Source of the DNA: Prochlorococcus sp. AG-363-P08
GTDB lineage: Bacteria; Cyanobacteriota; Cyanobacteriia; PCC-6307; Cyanobiaceae
Direction: 5' to 3'
Length of the DNA: 58,128 bases
Assembly: GCA_003278195.1 (NCBI GenBank)
Contig: QCGE01000010.1
Span: 1 to 58,128 of the forward strand
The position numbers and the translations under genes are program-made. The first letter of the stretch is position 1; each line of letters starts with the position of its first letter. Shown here in pieces: positions 21,009 to 31,104 of this stretch. The notes beneath the pieces were generated by a model that saw only the letters and a program-made list of their open reading frames with translations, ran no database searches and was not told the DNA's origin.

Positions 21009-21085
21009 TCAATCGAAAAAAATTCTATTTCTATGTATCAGACAATCCAAAGCTTTTATAAGCTGATCACTAATCCTGAGAACCA

Positions 21086-24028
21086 TTGACCGTGCTTGAA
21101 CCAGAGCCCCTTGAGGCTTCAAGCATTGGATCCGATGCATTTATAGATAGGCATCTTGGTCCAAATCCAAATGCCAGGCAGCAAATGCTCCATGCATTAG
21201 GAAATGCTGAGCTAGAAGAATTCGTAAAAACAGTTATTCCAGCAGGCATTCTTAGCCTGCCAAACCAAGAAAGCAGCCTTCCAAAAGGATGCAGTGAGGA
21301 GAAAGCTTTGCATGAGCTGCGAAACATAGCGGATAAAAATATCTTAAAAAGATCACTCATTGGACTTGGATATCACGGAACCGCTACGCCAGCTTTAATT
21401 AAACGTCAAATCTTCGAAAATCCCAGTTGGTATACAGCATATACCCCGTATCAGGCCGAGATTTCCCAAGGCAGACTGGAAGCACTTTTCAACTTTCAAA
21501 CACTGATTAGTGAATTAACAGGCTTACCGATATCCAATGCCTCCTTATTGGATGAAGGAACAGCAGCAGCTGAAGCAATGAGCCTTAGTTTTGCTGTTAG
21601 CAAAAAAAGAGAAGCCAATCGTTTTCTAGTAGATCAGGAAACTCTTCCACAAACAGTAGAAATACTAAAAACGCGTTCTGAACCACTTGGAATAAAGCTA
21701 GAAATAGTTAATCCAGAAATCATTGATTTAGATAACGATATTTTTGGGTTACTTATTCAATTACCTGGAAAAAATGGGAAGCTCTGGGATCCAAAAGATT
21801 TAATACGTAAAGTTCACAAATTTAATGCATTAGTAACGGTTGCTATAGATCCACTTACTCAAGTTCTAATGCATCCGATTGGCGAACTTGGAGCAGATAT
21901 TGCAATTGGTAGTACTCAACGGCTTGGAATACCTATTGGTTTTGGAGGACCTCATGCTGCATTTTTTGCAACTAAAAATGATTTCAAAAGACAAATACCT
22001 GGCCGTCTTGTAGGTAAATCAGTAGACAAAGATGGTAATGAAGCATTACGGCTGGCACTGCAAACAAGGGAACAGCATATTAGGCGAGACAAGGCAACAA
22101 GCAATATTTGTACAGCCCAAGTTTTACTAGCTGTAATGGCTTCATTTTATGCTATTTATCATGGCCCTGATGGATTAAAAGCTATTGCGAAAAGAATTGC
22201 TTATTTACGTAAAAACTTAGAAGAAGGACTAAAAATACTTGGCTATGAATTAGAAGAAATAACTCGCTTCGACTCTATTGATATAATCTGCCCTGAAGCT
22301 AAAGATATACACAAATCAGCTCACTTGCATGACATAAACCTAAGAATACTACCTATAGGTACTGATCTAGATTCATGTCAAGGCTTTGGGATTACCATTG
22401 ATGAGCTAAGCGATGAAGAGGAAATATTTAAACTGCTCAAAATTATTTCTGTTGTAAAGAAAAAATCTAAACCTATTCTTACAAAGTCTCATTGCTCAAC
22501 AAAAGAATTACTTCCAGGAATACCTATTAGAAAGAAACCCTGGTTGAAGCAGAGTGTTTTTAACGATTACCGTAGTGAAACAGAACTTTTAAGGTATATA
22601 CAAAGCTTGGTGAATAAAGACTTTTCTTTAGTTCATGGAATGATTCCACTCGGAAGTTGCACAATGAAGCTAAATGCAAGCTCTGAGCTAATGCCTGTGA
22701 GCTGGGATGAATTTGCATCAATTCATCCTTTTGCACCAAGCAATCAATCATTGGGTTATCAAAGACTCTTTAAAGATCTAGAAATATGGCTAGGGGATTT
22801 AACAGGTTTTGATGGTATATCCTTACAGCCTAACGCAGGATCTCAGGGTGAATTTGCTGGTCTACTAGTGATTCGAGCATGGCATAAATCACGAGGAGAA
22901 GTAAATAGAAATATCTGTCTTATCCCAACAAGTGCACATGGAACTAACCCTGCAAGCTCAGTTATGGCCGGGATGAAAGTAATACCAATATCTTGTGACT
23001 CAAATGGAAATATCGACATTTTAGATCTAAAAAATAAAGCAACTCTACATTCTTCTGATCTCGCGGCATTGATGGTTACCTATCCATCAACTCATGGAGT
23101 ATTTGAACCTGAAATCAAGAAAATTTGTGAAATCGTCCATTCAAATGGTGGGCAAGTATATCTAGATGGTGCAAATTTAAATGCGCAAGTAGGGCTTTGC
23201 AAACCTGGAAAATATGGCGCAGATGTATGCCACCTGAACTTACATAAAACATTTTGTATTCCCCATGGTGGTGGTGGTCCAGGGATAGGACCTATAGGAG
23301 TAGCTAAACATTTGATCCCATTTCTTCCTGGTCACCCATTAGTCAAATGTGGTGGAGTAAATGAAATTGGCGCTATATCATCAGCGCCCTGGGGAAGTGC
23401 CGGAATACTACCTATTAGTTGGATGTATTTAAGAATGATGGGTTTTGAAGGTTTAAAGAAAGCAAGTTCAATTGCACTTTTATCGGCAAATTACATTGCT
23501 CATAGGCTAGATCCTTTTTATCCAGTCTTATTCAAAGGTGTTAATGGACTAGTAGCTCATGAATGCATATTGGATTTGCGAAATCTCAAACAAACTTCCG
23601 GCATTGAAGTTGATGACATAGCAAAAAGGCTAATGGATTATGGTTTCCATGCTCCAACAGTAAGTTGGCCTGTAGCAGGAACACTCATGGTTGAACCGAC
23701 TGAAAGTGAGAGTCTCCAAGAATTAGATCGATTCTGCGATGCAATGATTGCTATTTATAAAGAGGCTAAAAATATCCAATTAGGTGAAATTGATTCAGAA
23801 AATAACCCTCTCAAACAATCTCCTCATACTCTCAAAACAATTACCTCTGACGTTTGGGATCGACCTTATACCCGTCATGAAGCTGCTTTCCCCTTAACAG
23901 ACCAATACAAAAACAAGTTCTGGCCTGCAGTTTCAAGAATCAACAACGCCTATGGAGATAGAAACCTGATTTGCACTTGCCCATCCATGGATGAACTTAC
24001 AAATCCGGCACAAAGCACTTCCCCCTAG
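21086..24028 (+). CDS. gcvP: Glycine dehydrogenase (decarboxylating), P protein
   Basis: 980 residues, the single-chain homodimeric P protein. N-terminal half with FIDRHLGP and [20 protein letters not shown]-terminal half with the PLP-binding [15 protein letters not shown] (Lys near 721). Decarboxylates glycine and transfers the methylamine to GcvH; in cyanobacteria this is part of photorespiration. TTG at 21086 or GTG at 21092 as start; neither has a clear SD. Glycine-riboswitch-like structure was not evident upstream. Confidence 0.97.
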   Translation: MTVLEPEPLEASSIGSDAFIDRHLGPNPNARQQMLHALGNAELEEFVKTVIPAGILSLPNQESSLPKGCSEEKALHELRNIADKNILKRSLIGLGYHGTATPALIKRQIFENPSWYTAYTPYQAEISQGRLEALFNFQTLISELTGLPISNASLLDEGTAAAEAMSLSFAVSKKREANRFLVDQETLPQTVEILKTRSEPLGIKLEIVNPEIIDLDNDIFGLLIQLPGKNGKLWDPKDLIRKVHKFNALVTVAIDPLTQVLMHPIGELGADIAIGSTQRLGIPIGFGGPHAAFFATKNDFKRQIPGRLVGKSVDKDGNEALRLALQTREQHIRRDKATSNICTAQVLLAVMASFYAIYHGPDGLKAIAKRIAYLRKNLEEGLKILGYELEEITRFDSIDIICPEAKDIHKSAHLHDINLRILPIGTDLDSCQGFGITIDELSDEEEIFKLLKIISVVKKKSKPILTKSHCSTKELLPGIPIRKKPWLKQSVFNDYRSETELLRYIQSLVNKDFSLVHGMIPLGSCTMKLNASSELMPVSWDEFASIHPFAPSNQSLGYQRLFKDLEIWLGDLTGFDGISLQPNAGSQGEFAGLLVIRAWHKSRGEVNRNICLIPTSAHGTNPASSVMAGMKVIPISCDSNGNIDILDLKNKATLHSSDLAALMVTYPSTHGVFEPEIKKICEIVHSNGGQVYLDGANLNAQVGLCKPGKYGADVCHLNLHKTFCIPHGGGGPGIGPIGVAKHLIPFLPGHPLVKCGGVNEIGAISSAPWGSAGILPISWMYLRMMGFEGLKKASSIALLSANYIAHRLDPFYPVLFKGVNGLVAHECILDLRNLKQTSGIEVDDIAKRLMDYGFHAPTVSWPVAGTLMVEPTESESLQELDRFCDAMIAIYKEAKNIQLGEIDSENNPLKQSPHTLKTITSDVWDRPYTRHEAAFPLTDQYKNKFWPAVSRINNAYGDRNLICTCPSMDELTNPAQSTSP

Positions 24029-24062
24029 CCTAAAACCACTGAACGAGATATATTTTCACTGA

Positions 24063-24139
24063 AAACCGAATTTTTGGTTTAATTTCGCTGAGTAACCCAG
24101 TGTTTTAACCATACTGGTGCGCAGCGGCATTGTTCGCTG
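24063..24139 (+). promoter_or_regulatory. Three tandem short hairpins, leader of the 86-residue gene
   Basis: AAACC/GGTTT (24063-24080), CCAGT/ACTGG (24097-24117) and CAGCG/CGCTG (24122-24139). The third ends exactly where the SD GGGGGA begins, so it could control access to it. The first could instead terminate gcvP. Each stem is only 5 bp. Confidence 0.3.
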
Positions 24140-24147
24140 GGGGAATC

Positions 24148-24408
24148 ATGGATAGGAACTCATCAAACAAACGAAGTCTCGAACTTCTTGACAAAGCTGG
24201 GCTAAAGCTTCCTGTACTAGATGGGGGTCTTCAAGATACTCTTCATCAAGGACAAACACTAAATGTGGATGGAACGAATGTTATAAGGGTTCCATTTGGC
24301 ATCAGACGGCCACACAAACAAAGACCAGAAAGACCAGAAAGATGGGTCACTCTGGTTCTACCGCTCCAACCAAACCAAAATCCAACTCCCCCTCCGCAAG
24401 CAGCTTAA
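24148..24408 (+). CDS. Small hypothetical protein with strong SD
   Basis: 86 residues from the ATG at 24148, chosen because GGGGGA lies four bases upstream; an in-frame TTG at 24130 lacks this. N-terminal half is mixed (LELLDKAGLKLPVLDGG), the middle is basic (RRPHKQRPERPERW) and the tail Pro-rich. No family recognised. The SD is among the strongest in the window, suggesting high expression. Confidence 0.6.
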   Translation: MDRNSSNKRSLELLDKAGLKLPVLDGGLQDTLHQGQTLNVDGTNVIRVPFGIRRPHKQRPERPERWVTLVLPLQPNQNPTPPPQAA

Positions 24409-24412
24409 ATTT

Positions 24413-24619
24413 TCAAGCAGCGTTTCTATTAGCACTTTCTTCATAAAGAAGAAAATCAATTCTTTTTTTGACCTGCTCTAGAGAATTATCAGATGATCTA
24501 AATCCCAAAAAAGACATTGGGCTACGCTCAGGTCTTACAAGCCATGTGTCATTTATTTGAGGCAACAATAAAAAACCTCTATATCTAATAGCCGCTTCAT
24601 GTCCATGTGGATATGCCAT
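24413..24619 (-). CDS. Small hypothetical protein
   Basis: 68 residues from the ATG at 24619 (a TTG at 24640 would add seven). Sequence is compact with WLVRPERSP and a charged helical end (LEQVKKRIDFLLYEE). Convergent with the 86-residue gene: stops are separated by four bases. The perfect palindrome at 24648-24669 lies just upstream. No family recognised; it looks like a constrained protein rather than chance. Confidence 0.55.
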   Translation of the reverse strand: MAYPHGHEAAIRYRGFLLLPQINDTWLVRPERSPMSFLGFRSSDNSLEQVKKRIDFLLYEESANRNAA

Positions 24620-24647
24620 TAGACAAAAAACATGTCTCAACTATTTG

Positions 24648-24669
24648 GGTACACAATATATAGTGTACC
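24648..24669. repeat. Perfect 7-bp palindrome between divergent small genes
   Basis: GGTACAC, eight AT-only bases, GTGTACC. Located 29 bases upstream of one small gene (minus) and 43 bases upstream of another (plus), as expected for an operator or a shared promoter. It does not match the cyanobacterial LexA or NtcA spacing. Confidence 0.45.
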
Positions 24670-24711
24670 AGCCAAATATAGAAACTTTTCGGCTTCTACG
24701 TGAGAAAGATT

Positions 24712-24888
24712 ATGGATCTCAAACAAATCCTCAATAGATCAGCCCCTGCAAGACATCTCGTAAAGAGTTCAAAGCAAAAAGCTAATTCCCCTAAACATTT
24801 GTCAAGTCAAGTCAACACCATATATGGTGGAAAACTTTTTTTGTTGAAGAAAGAGCAATCAAAAATCAAAGAAACAAAGTATTTTTGA
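24712..24888 (+). CDS. Small basic hypothetical protein
   Basis: 58 residues from the ATG at 24712, which has GAGAAAG just upstream. Very Lys/Ser-rich with no hydrophobic segment; no family recognised. Divergent from the 68-residue gene across the palindrome. May be a chance ORF; the SD and position are the only support. Confidence 0.35.
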   Translation: MDLKQILNRSAPARHLVKSSKQKANSPKHLSSQVNTIYGGKLFLLKKEQSKIKETKYF

Positions 24889-24907
24889 AAAAACAGGCTA
24901 ATTGACC

Positions 24908-25432
24908 TCAAAGCTTAAGAGGTTGCATTTGCATTAAGCGAATCAATAAATCCTTCATTGATTTGTTTTCGGGAGGTTTTTTCGAACTAGACATTAATTG
25001 CCGTCCAACCACCTGTGCGCCGAGGTGAGTTAACTGGATACGCAAAGATAAAAGCATTTCCAAACCTCCACCTCCTGAAAAACTTGCCATTGCAATTGGG
25101 CGGCCATTAAATAGATTCCTGAAATCATCACCCTGTACTGACAACCACGCAATCGCACTAGTTAAAACTGGAGGAATTGAACCGTTATATTCTGGAGAAC
25201 AAATAATCCAACGCGGTATTGAAGCAATCGATTTATTTAATTCAGTGACTAAAGGTGGGATACCATTAGATGCATGTGTCCTTGGGTTATACAAAGGCAA
25301 GTCAAACTTTGTTAAATCAACCAACTTTGGATTTGCTCCAAGTTCAGTAGAAAGCTCAACAAATCCACGAGCCAGCTTTAGGTTTTCACCATTACTTGCT
25401 GTTAAAACCAGAAGATCATTTTTTAGGGTCAT
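24908..25432 (-). CDS. NADPH-dependent FMN reductase-like flavoprotein
   Basis: 174 residues with the flavodoxin-like pattern of the NADPH-dependent FMN reductase family: early LTASNGENLKLARG phosphate-binding loop and the diagnostic CSPEYNGSIPPVLTSAIAWLS. Such enzymes reduce free or bound flavin. It lies 47 bases downstream of flv1 on the same strand, so it probably belongs to the flv3-flv1 transcript; supply of reduced flavin to these proteins is an inference. ATG at 25432. Confidence 0.88.
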   Translation of the reverse strand: MTLKNDLLVLTASNGENLKLARGFVELSTELGANPKLVDLTKFDLPLYNPRTHASNGIPPLVTELNKSIASIPRWIICSPEYNGSIPPVLTSAIAWLSVQGDDFRNLFNGRPIAMASFSGGGGLEMLLSLRIQLTHLGAQVVGRQLMSSSKKPPENKSMKDLLIRLMQMQPLKL

Positions 25433-25479
25433 CAGAATAGTGCTTGTCGGAAGAGAAAAGAGTTTTTAAAAATTTTGTT

Positions 25480-27321
25480 TTAGTAGTTGGCGCCAGTTTT
25501 TCGATGATGAACGGCTGTAACACCATCTGGATCAATGACTTTGCCATTCCTTACCTCTGCATAAATCAACCAATGATCACCACATTCCATACGGTGTTTA
25601 ACACAGCCTTCTAGCCAAGCAATCGAATCCTGAAGAATAGGTTGTGCGTTTTCAGAAAAGTCTAGCTCTAATCCTTGAAAGCGATCAGCGCCGGCCGAAA
25701 ATGGTTGGAGAAACTGCTTCATCAACTTCTTCTCTCGACCTTCAGCAAGTAAGTTCAAAGCAAAAAAATCACCACAATGAAGTAAATCTTCTACAGCCCG
25801 ATCTTTCGCCACAGCAACTGTTATGCCTGGAGGCGAAAAACTCGCCTGACTGACCCAGCTAGCAATCATTGCACTACTTAAAGCTGCATCGCCATGGCCC
25901 TTTCGGGCAGTAAGCACGCTGAGTGAGCCAACTACTCTTCCCAAAGCAAGAATTGCTGGATCACTACGACTTTCACTCAAGCCACCAGATGCACGTCTTT
26001 GTTTACGTGAATGAAGTTTGATTAGATCTCTAGCAAAAAGTGTGCCTGTTTCTTCAAGTGTTTTTACCATCATGGAATCAGGCGTAAATTTCACTTTGAT
26101 AGGCTCAAACCCAAATGTAAAGCCGCCATCACGCAACTTGCGTTCAAGAAGATCTAAAGCCTCTCCACTCCATCCATAACTACCAAATACGCCAACTTTA
26201 TTATTGCGGTTCCCTTCTGCAAGAAGGGTTCCCAATGCAGAAACAATTGGAGTTGGCGCATGGCCACCTAGAGTTGGTGAGCCAATGAGATAAGCATCAG
26301 CTTGACGTATCGCATTCAATAATTCATCTGGAGACGTGAATTCACAATTTTGACTTTCAACACGTACTCCCGTCCTATTAACCCCTCTAGCTAAGGCATC
26401 AGCAATAGCTGCTGTATTTCCATATGCGCTTGCAAAAAGGAGTAAAACTTTAAGAGAGGCTTGATAGTGCCCCTCACCCCAACGTCGATAATTACTTAAT
26501 AATGAACGCCAACTGGTTTCTATCGCAGGTCCATGTCCAGGGGCAATGGTACGTATATCTAGAGTCTCGAGACGATCAATAATCGTCTCAACTTGAGTAG
26601 CCATAGGAGCCATCAAAGAATCATAAAAGTGTCGTCGTTCTTCTTCTGTACTAGTGCTATTAGCTTGAGCCCAATCATTTGTACAGATATGAGCAGCAAA
26701 TAATTTATCACTCATTAACATTCCCAATCGTTCCTCAAAAGCCAAGAGTCCTCCCGGCCATCTTGGAGTAGGCGCAGGCAATAAGCGCAATTGATAATCA
26801 CCACAAAGGGGAAGCTTCTGCTCATGTCTAACAACCTCTATTGAAGGTAAGGGAGGTAAAGAAGAACTAGTATTTTTTTTCTGACCTGGACCCACTGGTT
26901 TTCTCTGTGACCAAAGCTCATTTAGTAATTTGGCCCCTGGATTCGAACTTACTAATTTAATAGAGGGATACCTCTCTACTAATTGTCGAAGCAACTCCAC
27001 TCTATTTGGATTAACATGCCCTACGACTACATAAGATAGCAATGTATTCGGAGGCAAGGATTCCGAAAGGGCTTGCATAAAAACGTCTGCATAAATTCCA
27101 CCTGGTGGATGTACTAGAACTGCGGTCTTTTGATCAGAGTCAGTGGTAGTAAATAAAAAGCTATTATCTGTACTCCCACGTTCTAATGCATACTCAAGCT
27201 CAAACCTCAACCGCTGAGGGCTAAGGCAACGGAGGCATAGCAAGCCTGGCTCTATTGCAAGAGTCACTATCTCTAGTGAACTTCTAGGTTTCTTAGACTT
27301 CTGAAAAAATGGAAAAGTCAT
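25480..27321 (-). CDS. flv1: Flavodiiron protein Flv1 (C-type, non-canonical di-iron site)
   Basis: About 613 residues: metallo-beta-lactamase-like domain (about 40-270), flavodoxin domain (about 290-430, YGNTAAIADALARG) and C-terminal flavin reductase domain (about 450-613). The metal-ligand motif HxExDH is replaced by HVNPNR near residue 102, and the later His position by Arg (PRWPGG), which is the known Flv1 signature. With Flv3 it forms the NADPH- or ferredoxin-driven oxygen reduction to water that protects photosystem I. Start: the ATG at 27321 overlaps the flv3 stop by one base (TGATG); a TTG one codon earlier is less likely. Confidence 0.95.
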   Translation of the reverse strand: MTFPFFQKSKKPRSSLEIVTLAIEPGLLCLRCLSPQRLRFELEYALERGSTDNSFLFTTTDSDQKTAVLVHPPGGIYADVFMQALSESLPPNTLLSYVVVGHVNPNRVELLRQLVERYPSIKLVSSNPGAKLLNELWSQRKPVGPGQKKNTSSSLPPLPSIEVVRHEQKLPLCGDYQLRLLPAPTPRWPGGLLAFEERLGMLMSDKLFAAHICTNDWAQANSTSTEEERRHFYDSLMAPMATQVETIIDRLETLDIRTIAPGHGPAIETSWRSLLSNYRRWGEGHYQASLKVLLLFASAYGNTAAIADALARGVNRTGVRVESQNCEFTSPDELLNAIRQADAYLIGSPTLGGHAPTPIVSALGTLLAEGNRNNKVGVFGSYGWSGEALDLLERKLRDGGFTFGFEPIKVKFTPDSMMVKTLEETGTLFARDLIKLHSRKQRRASGGLSESRSDPAILALGRVVGSLSVLTARKGHGDAALSSAMIASWVSQASFSPPGITVAVAKDRAVEDLLHCGDFFALNLLAEGREKKLMKQFLQPFSAGADRFQGLELDFSENAQPILQDSIAWLEGCVKHRMECGDHWLIYAEVRNGKVIDPDGVTAVHHRKTGANY

Positions 27322-29063
27322 CAATAATGATTCCCAACCTTACGATGGTGAACAGCAGTTCGGGCTTCTGCATCAGCCAAATTCCCCTGTTCAACGACTG
27401 CATAAATAATCCAATGATCAGGACTTTCCATCCTTTTTTCTACACGGCAGCTTATAAAAGCCAAGGCATCAGACAATACTGGTCCTCCACTAGCTACATT
27501 CTCAAGCACATTTACTCCTTCAAAACGATCTGCTCCAGGAGAAAAACGTTTAAGAAAATGTCGAAGTAAAGGCTGATAATTATCCTCCCTTAAAACATTA
27601 ACCACAAAGCGATCTTTTACTTGCATGAAAGCTTCTATAGCTCTGTCTTTAGCTACTGCAACCGTAATACCTGGTGGATTAAAACTAGCTTGCGTAACCC
27701 AGCTTGCAACCATCGCACTTCTCCTTAATCCATTCTGATTCTCCTGGCTAGCGGTTACCACATACAGTCCTCCACTAAGACGACCAAGAGCTTTATCTAA
27801 ATCTCCATCGAGACTTTTCATGACCTCAATATTCTTCTTGCGATTTAGAATTTGGCCTAAATCAGTACCAGCTTCCTCAAATTGTTGATACACATTTAAG
27901 TCAGGTTTTTGTCGTACTCGAAGAGGTAGAAAAGCCTCCTTTTGACCTAAACCACGAAGTTGAGTTGCAACAGAGTCTATTGGCTCATCATTTCCGCTAT
28001 ATGCATCATATACAGCAACCAATTGTTTTTGACTTAATGCTGCAAGTAGCGTTCCAATAGAATTCTGCAAATCAGAATCAGGTTGACTAGGCCAAGTGGG
28101 AACCACAACTGCCTTCGCCTCAGAAATTAATGACGTTAATTCTTGGGGGTCTGAAGCACGAAGATCAAGTAATTGCACTTGAGCATCGGTCTTAGTAACT
28201 CCATGCGCTATCGATTGACTAAGCCGATCACAAAAACCATACTGACTGATATAACAAACAGCTGCATAACTATCACCTTTACTACGCTTACTACTCCATT
28301 CACGATAACTATTAATCCACAAAGAAAGATGATGCCTCAATAAAGGGCCATGTCCAACAGCAATAATATTAATTTGTGGCAACTTATCTATTCGCTTTAA
28401 AGCCTGCAACACACTTCTTGCATTAGGCCCCATCAAACAATCGTAATAGAACCGAAAATCAGGGGTAATTGCTTCCACATCATTATCAAATAACTCATCA
28501 GAGCAATAATGCAGCCCAAATGCATCGCATGTATAAAGTATCGAGGTGGCGTGATCAAAAGAGAAGATTGTATCTGGCCAATGCAAATTAGGTGTACTTA
28601 GAAACTCAACTTGATGATGCTTGCCACTAGCTTTATTAAGACCTAAATCCAGCATTTCCCCAGTCTTTACTGATCTTGATCGAAAAGATAGATGAACTTG
28701 ATTCTTTAAGAATTCAATGGCCACCTTAGATCCAATAATTTCAATATTTGGATTCAACTCCAAAAGATCTGCAATTAGCCCTGAATGGTCTGGTTCAGTA
28801 TGACTAACTATCAAATAATCAATCTCAGTCGGATCAATATGACTACATAATAGAGCCAACCAAATCTCCCTAAACTTTAGATGACTTGTATCTATTAAAG
28901 CTGTTTTATTACCTCTAATCAAAAAACTATTGTACGTAGTTCCATTGCGAAGACCAAATTCAATATCAAAACGACTTCTATCCCAGTCCAAAGACCTAAT
29001 AGCAGTAGTATCAGTTCCTATTTTCTCCGATTGAAGAGAAAGCTTTGGTTCGTCGCTAGTCAT
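27321..29063 (-). CDS. flv3: Flavodiiron protein Flv3 (C-type, canonical di-iron site)
   Basis: 580 residues with the same three domains as Flv1. The full ligand motif HTEPDH (88-93) is present, with the later HWPD and YTCDAFGLH segments, which marks it as the partner with a complete metal set. N-terminus is a short polar tail. First gene of the flv3-flv1-flavin reductase unit; the 90 bases upstream also separate it from the TRAP genes, and contain AAGAAG/CTTCTT as a weak hairpin. Confidence 0.95.
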   Translation of the reverse strand: MTSDEPKLSLQSEKIGTDTTAIRSLDWDRSRFDIEFGLRNGTTYNSFLIRGNKTALIDTSHLKFREIWLALLCSHIDPTEIDYLIVSHTEPDHSGLIADLLELNPNIEIIGSKVAIEFLKNQVHLSFRSRSVKTGEMLDLGLNKASGKHHQVEFLSTPNLHWPDTIFSFDHATSILYTCDAFGLHYCSDELFDNDVEAITPDFRFYYDCLMGPNARSVLQALKRIDKLPQINIIAVGHGPLLRHHLSLWINSYREWSSKRSKGDSYAAVCYISQYGFCDRLSQSIAHGVTKTDAQVQLLDLRASDPQELTSLISEAKAVVVPTWPSQPDSDLQNSIGTLLAALSQKQLVAVYDAYSGNDEPIDSVATQLRGLGQKEAFLPLRVRQKPDLNVYQQFEEAGTDLGQILNRKKNIEVMKSLDGDLDKALGRLSGGLYVVTASQENQNGLRRSAMVASWVTQASFNPPGITVAVAKDRAIEAFMQVKDRFVVNVLREDNYQPLLRHFLKRFSPGADRFEGVNVLENVASGGPVLSDALAFISCRVEKRMESPDHWIIYAVVEQGNLADAEARTAVHHRKVGNHY

Positions 29064-29153
29064 CGCACAAGAAATATGTAGATAAGAAGGTCAAAAAGCT
29101 TCTTCGGCCCAATGGATAAAAAAGACAATTAGCGCTAGTGAGCCGCTCCACAA

Positions 29154-30524
29154 TCAAGAATGGGCGAGATTTGGCAACCAATTTACAAGACCTGGTAAGC
29201 AAATTATAAATACCAGCACAGTTATCTGGAGTAATACAAAAGGTAAAGCCCCTAAATAAATCTCCTTGGTGGTAACTGCTTTTGGGGCTACTCCTCGCAA
29301 ATAAAAGAGAGCGAAACCAAAGGGGGGGGTAAGAAAGGAAGTTTGCAAATTAGCACCTATAACCACACCAAGCCAAAGCAAAGCTTCCTGACCTAAGATT
29401 TCTCGTGCTGCAGGTAAAAGTAAAGGTACGACAATGAATGCTATTTCAAAAAAATCAATAAAAAATCCCAATAAGAAAATAATGAACATGCTCACAGTCA
29501 TAAAACCAATCTTGCCGCCAGGAAGGTTTAACAACAGTTCAGCAATAAGCTGATCACCACCAACACCACGAAAAACCAAACTAAATGCTGTTGAGCCCAG
29601 CAAGATTCCCATGACCATTGAGGTGGTACGCAAGGTTTCATCAGAAACACGTGCAAGGGTCTTGCGACCAAAGCCACCGTTGATAGCAGCCAAAATCATC
29701 GCCCCAACAGCACCTAATGTGCCAGCCTCTGTAGGCGTAGCAATCCCAAAGAAAATGCTACCTAATACTAAGAAAATCAGTCCTAAAGGTGGAAGCATCA
29801 CCCCAACCAAATTAAATAATGAACTTGGTCGTAGGTCTACCGGAATCTGTTGAGGAGCAAGTTGAGGTTTGATCGTAGTAATCACAATTACATAAAGAGC
29901 AAATACCGTTGCCATTAAGACTCCAGGTATAAGAGATCCGAGGAAAAGATCCCCTACAGATATTCCCAATTGATCCCCAAGTACAACTAAAACAATGCTC
30001 GGAGGAATAATCTGACCAAGGGTTCCTGAAGCCGCGATAACACCTGTTGCTAAAGAACGGTTATAACCAGCTCGAAGCATTGCAGGCAATGAAATTAAGC
30101 CCATAGTCGTTACCGTTGCAGCCACTACACCAGTAGTAGCTGCAAGTAAAGAACCAACTACTACTACAGCTAGAGCTAAACCACCACGAAGTCTCCCAAG
30201 AAGTCTTCCCATACTTTCAAGTAATCGCTCTGCAATACCTGATGTCTCAAGCATTGCCCCCATAAAGACAAAAGCCGGTATTGCTAGCAAAGTGAAATTA
30301 CTCATTATCCCCATTATTCTTTGAGGAAGAGCTGTCACGAATAAAGGATCAATCACACCCAACACAATCCCAAAGAAAGCAAATAAAAACGCAATGCCTC
30401 CTAAGCAAAATGCAACTGGAAAACCACTGAGAAGTGCCACTAACAAAGCAAGAAACATCCCTGGTCCCAAAATCAATGTCAGATCAACGCTGATCACATA
30501 TCCAAGAAAATCAATCTCAATCAA
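29154..30524 (-). CDS. dctM: TRAP transporter large permease (DctM family)
   Basis: About 456 residues, 12 or so hydrophobic segments, with the DctM pattern FPVAFCLGG, TLGQIIPPSIVLVVLG and ATPTEAGTLGAVGA. Drives sodium-coupled substrate import together with DctQ. Start: the TTG at 30524, preceded by GGAG seven bases upstream and overlapping the dctQ stop by eight bases. A longer ATG frame (to 30581) would overlap dctQ by 65 bases and is rejected. Confidence 0.95.
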   Translation of the reverse strand: MIEIDFLGYVISVDLTLILGPGMFLALLVALLSGFPVAFCLGGIAFLFAFFGIVLGVIDPLFVTALPQRIMGIMSNFTLLAIPAFVFMGAMLETSGIAERLLESMGRLLGRLRGGLALAVVVVGSLLAATTGVVAATVTTMGLISLPAMLRAGYNRSLATGVIAASGTLGQIIPPSIVLVVLGDQLGISVGDLFLGSLIPGVLMATVFALYVIVITTIKPQLAPQQIPVDLRPSSLFNLVGVMLPPLGLIFLVLGSIFFGIATPTEAGTLGAVGAMILAAINGGFGRKTLARVSDETLRTTSMVMGILLGSTAFSLVFRGVGGDQLIAELLLNLPGGKIGFMTVSMFIIFLLGFFIDFFEIAFIVVPLLLPAAREILGQEALLWLGVVIGANLQTSFLTPPFGFALFYLRGVAPKAVTTKEIYLGALPFVLLQITVLVFIICLPGLVNWLPNLAHS

Positions 30525-31104
30525 GGGGCTTCTCCGAAATTGAACTTTCTTGAAATTTTCCAACTGATGATGATCGATCATTTATAACTACATAAGATCT
30601 AAGTCCTTCTGCTATTCCTTGAAGAGTTAGTAAAAAAAAGCCCAATGGGATTAATGACTTAACCCAATAACGAGGAAGACCATCAGGATCAGGAGAAAGT
30701 TCCCCAATAGTCCAAGAATGCCATGCTGGATGTATTGAAATGATCATTACACCTAAAGAAAAAGGTAATAACAATGTGAGTATCCCAATTAATTCCAATC
30801 GAGCCTTTCGGCGTATTCCCCAGCGACCTTGAAGCACATCTACACGGACGTGTTTTTGTTGTTGCATTGTCCAAGACAATCCAAGCAAAAATGCTATATC
30901 AAACATGTACCATTGACCTTCAATTAGACCATTGGAGCTTAAGTTTTGACCAATCAATACTCCAAAATATCTTCCAACTACATTCCATAAGCCTAAGATC
31001 AACATTACAAAAACTGACCATCGAGCAATATGTGCAAATGCTTGAACGATATCGTCAAGACATTCAGCTATGCCTAACAAAGATCTCTTATTTCTTGTAG
31101 TCAT
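30517..31104 (-). CDS. dctQ: TRAP transporter small permease (DctQ family)
   Basis: 195 residues with four hydrophobic segments and the DctQ-like centre WYMFDIAFLLGLSWTMQQQKHVRVDV. Forms the membrane complex with DctM. Its ATG overlaps the dctP stop by one base (TGATG), and its 3' end holds the SD for dctM, so all three are one operon. Confidence 0.92.
   Translation of the reverse strand: MTTRNKRSLLGIAECLDDIVQAFAHIARWSVFVMLILGLWNVVGRYFGVLIGQNLSSNGLIEGQWYMFDIAFLLGLSWTMQQQKHVRVDVLQGRWGIRRKARLELIGILTLLLPFSLGVMIISIHPAWHSWTIGELSPDPDGLPRYWVKSLIPLGFFLLTLQGIAEGLRSYVVINDRSSSVGKFQESSISEKPLD

Noticed and set aside
21009-21085. Glycine riboswitch upstream of gcvP
   Set aside because: The 77-base gap is too short for a tandem glycine aptamer and shows no matching conserved core.
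24648-24669. LexA or NtcA binding site
   Set aside because: The half sites GTAC are separated by more bases than the LexA consensus allows, and the GTA-TAC distance is 14, not the 8 of NtcA.
29154-30581. Longer dctM reading frame starting at 30581
   Set aside because: It would overlap dctQ by 65 bases; the TTG at 30524 has a good SD and an 8-base overlap.
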